Shown: one piece after another, positions 40,413 through 45,846 of the stretch
How the letters are laid out: every line of letters begins with the position of its first letter
Numbering within the stretch: position 1 is the first letter of the stretch
Source: Microcoleus sp. FACHB-DQ6
GTDB taxonomy: Bacteria; Cyanobacteriota; Cyanobacteriia; Cyanobacteriales; Microcoleaceae
Assembly: GCA_014695175.1 (NCBI GenBank)
Contig: JACJNV010000372.1
Span: 1-45,846, forward strand
DNA: 45,846 bases
Reading direction: 5' to 3'
Made by a program: the position numbers and the translations under genes
Notes under the pieces: model-generated
The model's input: only the letters and a program-made list of their open reading frames with translations
What the model was told of the DNA's origin: nothing
Databases searched by the model: none

Positions 40413-40886
40413 ATGACTATTTACCCCGGTGACATAGCTCCTGTCTTCAGCCTGCCCGACGCGCAAGGCAATGTCGTCAGCCTTGCCGATTTTCGAGGGC
40501 GGCGAGTTGTACTTTACTTTTATCCTCGGGACAATACTCCAGGCTGTACTAAAGAAGCTTGCGGCTTTCGCGATATTTACTTAGAGTACGAGTCGCGCAA
40601 TATTTCAGTCCTTGGCGTCAGTACAGACGGGGCAGGGGCCCACGCCAAGTTTGCAGCTAAATATCAACTGCCTTTTCCCTTGCTGTGCGACTCAAACGCC
40701 GAAGTCGCTACCGCCTACGGCTGTTACGGACTCAAAAAGTTTATGGGAAAAGAATTTATGGGAATTACTCGATCGACTTTCGCGATCGACCCAGATGGTA
40801 GGATTGAAAAGGTTTATCGCAAAGTCAAACCAGAAACTCACGCGGCGGAGATCCTAGCAGACTTGCCAGAGCTCTGGCGTGAATGA
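40413..40886 (+). CDS. bcp: Thioredoxin-dependent peroxiredoxin, PrxQ/Bcp type
   Basis: The 157-residue enzyme reduces hydrogen peroxide and alkyl hydroperoxides. The peroxidatic Cys45 lies in YPRDNTPGCTKEACGFRD, and the resolving Cys50 is five residues on, the spacing that defines the two-cysteine PrxQ subgroup. Pro, Thr and Arg of the active site are present (TPGC and the Arg in ITRSTFAID). There is no signal peptide, so it is probably cytosolic; homologues take electrons from thioredoxin. It lies 77 bp upstream of a Nudix hydrolase gene on the same strand, perhaps in one transcript. No clear Shine-Dalgarno sequence. Confidence 0.95.
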   Translation: MTIYPGDIAPVFSLPDAQGNVVSLADFRGRRVVLYFYPRDNTPGCTKEACGFRDIYLEYESRNISVLGVSTDGAGAHAKFAAKYQLPFPLLCDSNAEVATAYGCYGLKKFMGKEFMGITRSTFAIDPDGRIEKVYRKVKPETHAAEILADLPELWRE

Positions 40887-40963
40887 AAAATTAAAAATTA
40901 AGACTCCGGAGCTGCAAGCTAGGAGGCCTGAAATTACTATCTCCTAAACAAGCTTTTGAGTTT

Positions 40964-41419
40964 ATGCGTCGATTGTGGCAAATTTTACAAACTGTGCTGG
41001 GGCTGATTTTTCGACATCCCGTCACCGGTACTGCGGTGATTCCCGTATTGCCTGACGGGCGAATTGTGTTAATTCGCCGCCGCGACAACGGTCGCTGGGC
41101 ACTGCCGGGAGGTATGGTGGATTGGGGAGAGGATATTCCGACAACTGTGCGGCGGGAATTAGCAGAGGAAACAGGGCTCGATTTAGTCAAAATCCGCCGC
41201 TTGGTGGGTGTTTATTCGGCTGCTGATCGAGACCCTCGCCTGCACTCGATTTGTATCGTGGTGGCTGCAGAGGTGCAGGGCAATATGCAAGTTCAGGATA
41301 CGCTTGAAGTCAGCGAGGTTGAGGCTTTTTTGCCCGCCGCGCTGCCGGAGGGCGCGCTCAGCCACGATAACGACCAGCACTTACAGGACTATTTTCAAGG
41401 CCTGACAACTTTGGCGTAA
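40964..41419 (+). CDS. Nudix hydrolase
   Basis: The 151-residue protein hydrolyses a nucleoside diphosphate linked to some moiety; the substrate cannot be read from the sequence. The Nudix box G-x5-E-x7-R-E-U-x-E-E-x-G-U is complete at residues 50-72 (GMVDWGED ... RRELAEETGL). It is preceded by the expected LIRRRDNGRWALPGG strand. An N-terminal helix (WQILQTVLGLIF) is hydrophobic but too short to be a firm membrane segment. The start at 40964 follows a 77-bp gap after the peroxiredoxin gene. Confidence 0.92.
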   Translation: MRRLWQILQTVLGLIFRHPVTGTAVIPVLPDGRIVLIRRRDNGRWALPGGMVDWGEDIPTTVRRELAEETGLDLVKIRRLVGVYSAADRDPRLHSICIVVAAEVQGNMQVQDTLEVSEVEAFLPAALPEGALSHDNDQHLQDYFQGLTTLA

Positions 41420-41577
41420 ATCGGCGGGGCATCGAAATTTGAGAAAAGTCGGAAATTACCTCGCCGTCAAAAATTGTCTGTGATGACTGTGGAATTAATT
41501 TTTAATGTTTTCCTACTTTTATTCACAATCTCTGAACATTAAATTAATCATCTTTTTATTACTAAATATTTAACCGG

Positions 41578-42384
41578 ATGTACTCACTGCTACGCAATTC
41601 TCGGGTCAAACTCTCTGTAGGGCAAATCTTTTGGCACGAAGTCGGTCAAGGCCCTAATTTAGTATTTTTGCACGGTTCTTGGCACGACAGCAGTCAATGG
41701 CTGAGGACGATCGAACATTTGAGCCCCTACTACCACTGCTTCGCACCGGATTTGCTCGGGTTTGGCGACTCGGAACGTCCGAAAATTCATTATTCGATCG
41801 ATCTGGAAGTAGAATGTCTGGCTCAATACCTCGATACTTTGAAGCTGCGAGAGGTTTATTTAATCGCTCACTCTCTGGGTGGTTGGGTGGCCACCAGCTA
41901 CGCTATCAAATATCCCGATCGAGTTCAGGGTTTGGTTTTGTTGGCCCCAGAAGGCCTCAAGGTTGGCAACCGGCGGGGGCGGTGGCACACGGCTAGCTGG
42001 CTGATCGGCCAACCACCCCTCGGTTTTTGGTGGCTGCGATCGATATATCCAATTGCTAAGTTGCTGGGTACTCAAAACAAGATTGACAGACTGCTAAAGT
42101 TCAGACAGCAGTTGATTCAGTCGCGAGTTGCCGTGCAGTTGCTGTTCCGGCGGCGGCGGGCTGAAATTACAGCGGAGTTAGTTGATGAGAATTTGCCTTT
42201 GCTGAAAGCGCCTGTTTTGCTGTTGCACGGTTCTGAAGATACCGCCGCAGCTTCGTCTCTGTGTCAATCCTATGCTGCTCTGGCTCCTAATGCCGAACTG
42301 CAATTGGTCAGTCCGGGGGAAAGCAATTTGCCGCAGGAAGTCCCGGATGTTGTTGCTAAGTATATTCGGGAATTTGCTAAGTGA
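41578..42384 (+). CDS. Alpha/beta hydrolase-fold protein with an altered triad
   Basis: The 268-residue sequence has the full fold: oxyanion segment VFLHGSWHDSSQW, the DLLGFGDSE loop, the nucleophile elbow AHSLGGW (Ser99), and LLLHGSED with acid Asp221. Near the C-terminus, where the catalytic His is expected in a GHNLPQE(x)P context, it reads PGESNLPQEVPDVV, so Ser249 stands at the His position and no nearby His replaces it. The enzyme may be inactive, use another residue, or have a non-hydrolytic role. Similar single-domain hydrolases are common beside Nudix and peroxiredoxin genes, but no substrate can be named. No signal peptide is present. Confidence 0.9.
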   Translation: MYSLLRNSRVKLSVGQIFWHEVGQGPNLVFLHGSWHDSSQWLRTIEHLSPYYHCFAPDLLGFGDSERPKIHYSIDLEVECLAQYLDTLKLREVYLIAHSLGGWVATSYAIKYPDRVQGLVLLAPEGLKVGNRRGRWHTASWLIGQPPLGFWWLRSIYPIAKLLGTQNKIDRLLKFRQQLIQSRVAVQLLFRRRRAEITAELVDENLPLLKAPVLLLHGSEDTAAASSLCQSYAALAPNAELQLVSPGESNLPQEVPDVVAKYIREFAK

Positions 42385-42608
42385 ATTGGGAATTGGTAAG
42401 GAAGAAAGAGGCAAGAGGGAAGAAGAATTCGCCATTACCCATCCCGCTTAACAATGACTCATATCATTTCCGGTTACACCGGAATGATGTTGACGGTTGA
42501 CTGTTGACTGTTGACTGTTGACGCCGTGAACAGTCAACAGTGAACCGTCAACCGTGAACTCGAATTTACTATTCCGATGCTAACGGATTTGATATCATAA
42601 CTTATGAC
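42385..42608. repeat. GA-rich tract, hairpin and heptamer array between convergent genes
   Basis: GGAAGAAAGAGGCAAGAGGG (42404 onward) is the same simple-repeat type that appears inside rnhB. ATCATTTCCGGT-TAC-ACCGGAATGAT (42463-42488) is a hairpin with one bulge and may end both convergent transcripts. TTGACTG/TTGACGG units fill 42489-42560, with an inverted GTCAACA half, so the array can fold back on itself. Confidence 0.7.
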
Positions 42609-43511
42609 TCATAACTCATGAGTAATTCCCCAAAAAATAGCTTCGGGTGCGTCAATTACTGCAGAAGCTGTATCAGGAAAGGCTGCGGTAAGGTATTTTA
42701 AAAGCATAGTGCGATCGCCCCCGGTGAGTGCAATTTTGCTATCAGGAAACAAACACCGCCAATCTTCAATAAAATCCCTAACTCCTGCCACCGTCGCATA
42801 CACAACTCCGCTTTGAATTGCCTCAGCAGTATCTTTCGCCCAGCGGTGCGGCAGATTTTTTGGTAAACTAATTAAAGGTAATGCAGCGGTTTTTTTACTT
42901 AGCGACGATAACTGCAAACCCAAACCTGGTAAGATTGCGCCCCCAACTAAATACCTATTGACATCAGCCCCAGTAAATGTTAGAGCTGTACCAGCATCTA
43001 TAAGTAAAACTGGCCAACCGAATTGGTTGCCAGCCCCCAGTACAGCCAAAGCTCTGTCAATTCCCAGGGTAGGATAGAGTCCCCCGATCGGCAACTGGTC
43101 TAAAGTAATAATTCGGACATTAGGATAACTCTGCCAAATTGCTGTTTGTTGGGTAACTACTGAGGCCACAATTAGAGGCAGCGGCACTAAAGAAAGTGTG
43201 TGAGGACTAGAAAAAGCGGGAGTAGCAGGAAGAGAAAGGAGATTTTGAGAAGATACTTCCTCGATCGACCTCATGACTATTTGCACCAAATATTCTGCCT
43301 TTTCCTGCTCGGAGAGCGGGGAAACAGCATCAGCATTGAGATGCTCTGTATCCCATGTTTTCTCCAGGGTTTTGCCCACAAATAATCCCCAGTGCAGCCG
43401 GGAATTGCCGATCGCCAAAGCTATTTTAATCTGGTCTTTACCTATTAATCCAGATATAAGGTTGTCGGTTCTTGGTGGCGAACGAAAATTGTCGGGAATT
43501 GAGTTTTCCAT
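42609..43511 (-). CDS. coaX: Type III pantothenate kinase
   Basis: It phosphorylates pantothenate, the first step of coenzyme A synthesis; the type III enzyme belongs to the ASKHA fold and is not feedback-inhibited by CoA. The 300-residue sequence has the N-terminal phosphate loop as LAIGNSRLHWGLF (cyanobacterial variant of DxGNT), the dimer/substrate segment GGLYPTLGIDRALAVLGA, LLIDAGTALTFTGADV, and GGAILPGLGLQ. The C-terminal LTGGDRTMLLKYL is also typical. A short low-complexity stretch (LLSLPATPAFSSPHTLSLVP, about 92-111) makes it longer than usual. A 19-residue N-terminal extension precedes the core, so the start is uncertain. Confidence 0.94.
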   Translation of the reverse strand: MENSIPDNFRSPPRTDNLISGLIGKDQIKIALAIGNSRLHWGLFVGKTLEKTWDTEHLNADAVSPLSEQEKAEYLVQIVMRSIEEVSSQNLLSLPATPAFSSPHTLSLVPLPLIVASVVTQQTAIWQSYPNVRIITLDQLPIGGLYPTLGIDRALAVLGAGNQFGWPVLLIDAGTALTFTGADVNRYLVGGAILPGLGLQLSSLSKKTAALPLISLPKNLPHRWAKDTAEAIQSGVVYATVAGVRDFIEDWRCLFPDSKIALTGGDRTMLLKYLTAAFPDTASAVIDAPEAIFWGITHEL

Positions 43512-43826
43512 GTTGATCGAGCGCGCGCAAACATTGAACTAAAGATAGATTTTAGATTAATTTTATTAGGTTAAGCGGGCGGTTAACTCTATTTGACATC
43601 TGACCAAGTTCCATGCCACGCGCCAATTAGTATTGTGGGCCACAGAGGGCATACTTGCTAAATATAAATATTTGTAAAGCAAAAAATTGCTTTGCTCAGG
43701 CTGCATCCTTTATAATGTCTTAAGATATTCCAAAAGTCCTGGTAGCTGCGATGGGGCTGTTGGCGGGGTAAGCAGAGGTTTAACAAACCCGACTCAATCA
43801 AAATACTGTACAACTCCTGAGTAAAT
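43512..43826. other. Divergent intergenic region, no gene seen
   Basis: The gap lies between coaX (leftward) and the GAF kinase (rightward). It opens with a single GATTTTAGATTAATTTT piece and holds GCAAAAAATTGC as a short dyad at about 43679. Promoters for both genes should be here. No conserved motif can be named. Confidence 0.45.
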
Positions 43827-45846
43827 ATGTCTTTAAAAATACAAGAACACGAAAACCCCTGGCAGAGAGTAACTTCGCGGTTGCCTGAATCTGAAAACTG
43901 GAGGCAGGAAGAAAGTCTTTCGCTGCCGGAAGTAGACCAACAAAAAGCCCTAATCGTGCAGATGCAGCAGCAAGTTCAGTTATCAAACTTGCTGAACCAA
44001 ATTAATAACGAAATTCGCAGTACACTTGACATAGAAGAAATTTTGACATCGGCCTGCCGATTGCTGGGGCAAGCGTTAGAGTGCAGTCGCGTGAGCATTT
44101 TAGTCAAAGAATCAAATACAGAAAAAACTTTAGTCACGCGCGGAGAGTACAACGCGGGCGACTATCCGATTCAACTTGGTATGAAAGTACTGATGACTGA
44201 CAACCCGCATTTGGCTGCCGTCGTGTCTCAGCAAGAGTCGCTAGCAGTGACGAAGTTTCTCGATTTTCCGGGATTAAACCCACAAACCCGAAAAATTGCC
44301 GAAGCTTTGGAGATTAAGTCAATGGTGGCAGTAGCTACTCGCTATCAAGGTCAAGTGAATGGCATAATTGGCTTGCATCAGTGCGATCGCGAACGGGAAT
44401 GGACTGATTGGGAAAGGCAGCTTTTAGAAGGGGTAGCATCGCAATTGGCGATCGCCATCAATCAAGCCAAACTCTATAGCAAAACCAGGCGCCAAGCCGA
44501 ACGAGAATCGCTGCTGCGGCTGATCGGCAACCAAATTCGCAGTACCCTAGATCTGGAAACTATCCTACAAACAGCGGTGAGGGAAGTCCGCCAAATGTTG
44601 CAGTGCGATCGAGTAATCATCTATCAGTTTCAAGACAACTGGCAAGGAAAAGTTGTTGTTGAAGATATGGTCATCCCTTGGCCTTCAATTTTAGGAGACA
44701 TGGGGGCGGATAAGTGTTTCCGGGGAGATTACGCCGATCTTTACCAGCAAGGGCGAGTCAAAGCAATTAATGATATTTTTAATGCTGGTTTAGAGCCTTG
44801 TCACGTTGATTTCTTAGACCGTTTGCAGGTAAAAGCTAATCTGATCGTGCCGATTGTTACATCGAGAACTGAAGAAAGTTCCCCCGAAACAGCCGGAAAC
44901 TATAATCCTAAATTTCCCGGTAGGCTGTGGGGTTTGCTTATTGCTCACGAGTGCCGGGATACCCGCAATTGGGAGCGACAAGAAATTGAGTTGCTATCCC
45001 AGATAGCCAACCAAATGGCGATCGCCATTCAGCAAGCAGAACTTTACAGCCAAGTCCAAGATGCTGCGGTAAAATCTCAAGCTCAAACCCAGCAATTGCA
45101 GGCTGCGTTAGAAGAATTGCGATCGGCGCAACAGCAATTGATTCAAAGCGAAAAAATGTCAGGTTTGGGGCAAATGGTAGCGGGAATTGCTCACGAAATT
45201 AACAACGCCAACAATTTCATCCACGCTAACTTGTTTCATGCTCAAGAATATTTTAAAGCCTTGAACGAAGCTCTAGAACTGGCCGGGAATGCCTGCCCGG
45301 AAGCAGCGGAGGCAATTGTCAGAATCAATGAAGAACTAGAACTCGATTACATTCGAGAAGACTTTGGTAAACTGCTCAATTCAATGCGGGAAGGAAGCGG
45401 GAGGATTCGCTCGATCGTGATGACGCTGCGAAATTTTTCTCGTTTAGACCACGCTGAATTAAAACCAGTAGATTTGAATGAAGGTTTAGAAAGCAGTTTC
45501 TTGATGCTGCAAAATAAGCTAAAAACCCATATCAAAATAGACAAGCAATACGGCAGTTTGCCGCCCGTCCAATGTCAGGCCAGTCAAATCAACCAAGTAT
45601 TTTATAATTTGATTGACAATGCTTTAGATGCGCTTCAGTCAACGAACAAACCGGGGGAATTAACCATCCGCACTTGGCAAAGCGAGCCGGACTGGGTAAC
45701 AATCTCTGTCCGCGACACGGGAACTGGCATTCCTGCAGAAATTCAAGACAAGATTTTTGACCCGTTTTTTACTACTAAACCTGTCGGGAAAGGCACGGGT
45801 TTGGGACTTTCAGTGTGCTATCAGGTAATTGTTCAAGCTCACGGTG
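43827..45846 (+). CDS. Sensor histidine kinase with a DXCF-type cyanobacteriochrome GAF domain, 3' end outside window
   Basis: The ATG at 43827 starts a frame open to the right edge: 673 codons are visible and only the last part of the kinase is missing. Residues about 50-215 are GAF1 (LDIEEILTSACRLLGQALEC). GAF2 (about 230-415) reads MGADKCFRGDYADLYQQGRV, KAINDIFNAGLEPCHVDFLD and LQVKANLIVPI, then LWGLLIAHECRDTRNWE. Cys297 in DKCF and Cys325-His326 match, from memory, the second and canonical chromophore cysteines of DXCF cyanobacteriochromes, so a bilin may be bound. A coiled coil leads to His456 (AGIAHEINNANNF, Ala where Pro is usual), then the ATPase domain (NLIDNALDAL, DTGTGIPAE, GTGLGLSVCY). 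The protein would be a soluble light-responsive kinase if bilin binding is real. Confidence 0.92.
   Translation, partial: MSLKIQEHENPWQRVTSRLPESENWRQEESLSLPEVDQQKALIVQMQQQVQLSNLLNQINNEIRSTLDIEEILTSACRLLGQALECSRVSILVKESNTEKTLVTRGEYNAGDYPIQLGMKVLMTDNPHLAAVVSQQESLAVTKFLDFPGLNPQTRKIAEALEIKSMVAVATRYQGQVNGIIGLHQCDREREWTDWERQLLEGVASQLAIAINQAKLYSKTRRQAERESLLRLIGNQIRSTLDLETILQTAVREVRQMLQCDRVIIYQFQDNWQGKVVVEDMVIPWPSILGDMGADKCFRGDYADLYQQGRVKAINDIFNAGLEPCHVDFLDRLQVKANLIVPIVTSRTEESSPETAGNYNPKFPGRLWGLLIAHECRDTRNWERQEIELLSQIANQMAIAIQQAELYSQVQDAAVKSQAQTQQLQAALEELRSAQQQLIQSEKMSGLGQMVAGIAHEINNANNFIHANLFHAQEYFKALNEALELAGNACPEAAEAIVRINEELELDYIREDFGKLLNSMREGSGRIRSIVMTLRNFSRLDHAELKPVDLNEGLESSFLMLQNKLKTHIKIDKQYGSLPPVQCQASQINQVFYNLIDNALDALQSTNKPGELTIRTWQSEPDWVTISVRDTGTGIPAEIQDKIFDPFFTTKPVGKGTGLGLSVCYQVIVQAHG

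Noticed and set aside
44740..44800. Suspected frameshift in the bilin-type GAF domain
   Set aside because: Careful codon counting keeps one frame from 43827 through DKCF, GRVKAIND and EPCH to His456, so the gene is intact as far as visible.

Overview
The window reads as chromosome of a filamentous cyanobacterium of the Oscillatoria/Microcoleus type. The HIP1 octamer GCGATCGC and its core CGATCG recur through most of it, 7-bp tandem repeats sit in many intergenic gaps, and the core genes have cyanobacterial forms: an RNase E with an arginine-rich C-terminal tail, a PrxQ-type peroxiredoxin, a CoaX with IGNSRLHW, and a nusB-ftsY-PP2C-argH gene order. Genus is inferred from style, not from a marker gene.

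Region 1 (1-5040) is an AT-rich transposon graveyard in which I see no GCGATCGC. It holds decayed pieces of ISKra4-, IS630-, IS701- and IS4-type transposases, an internally deleted IS630 derivative, a fragment of a small FinO-like protein, and one intact gene, a FAD-dependent oxidoreductase of the fumarate reductase/L-aspartate oxidase fold.

Region 2 (5257-18617) starts with trpD and then turns to signalling: a five-PAS histidine kinase facing a leftward block. That block is a 1826-residue Ser/Thr-kinase/AAA/GAF/histidine kinase, then a stand-alone receiver that overlaps a receiver-PAS-class III nucleotide cyclase by 4 bp. It may be a phosphorelay ending in a cyclic nucleotide.

Region 3 (18743-27039) carries the RNA-processing block, read leftward: a TIGR03960-type radical SAM protein, rne and rnhB. 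A STAS-domain anti-anti-sigma gene and a divergent 73-residue small gene follow.

Region 4 (27808-39651) has a hybrid histidine kinase, then a rightward series: a DUF502 membrane protein, nusB, ftsY, a GAF-PP2C (SpoIIE/RsbU-like) phosphatase with an overlapping 79-residue membrane protein, and argH. A 63-residue basic protein lies on the opposite strand after argH.

Region 5 (39690-45846) has a tnpB relic, a PrxQ peroxiredoxin, a Nudix hydrolase, an alpha/beta hydrolase without the usual catalytic His, coaX, and a histidine kinase that runs off the right edge. Its second GAF domain carries both the DXCF and the Cys-His motifs of a cyanobacteriochrome photoreceptor.

The most distinctive feature is the repeat load. 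A structured repeat of about 140 bp occurs three times in tandem and twice elsewhere. GATTTTA heptamers supply the last residues (DFRF) and stop codon of two unrelated genes. Intergenic-type repeat sequence appears to have been taken in frame into trpD, rnhB, the radical SAM gene and the PP2C gene. No rRNA, CRISPR array or convincing tRNA was found by eye.
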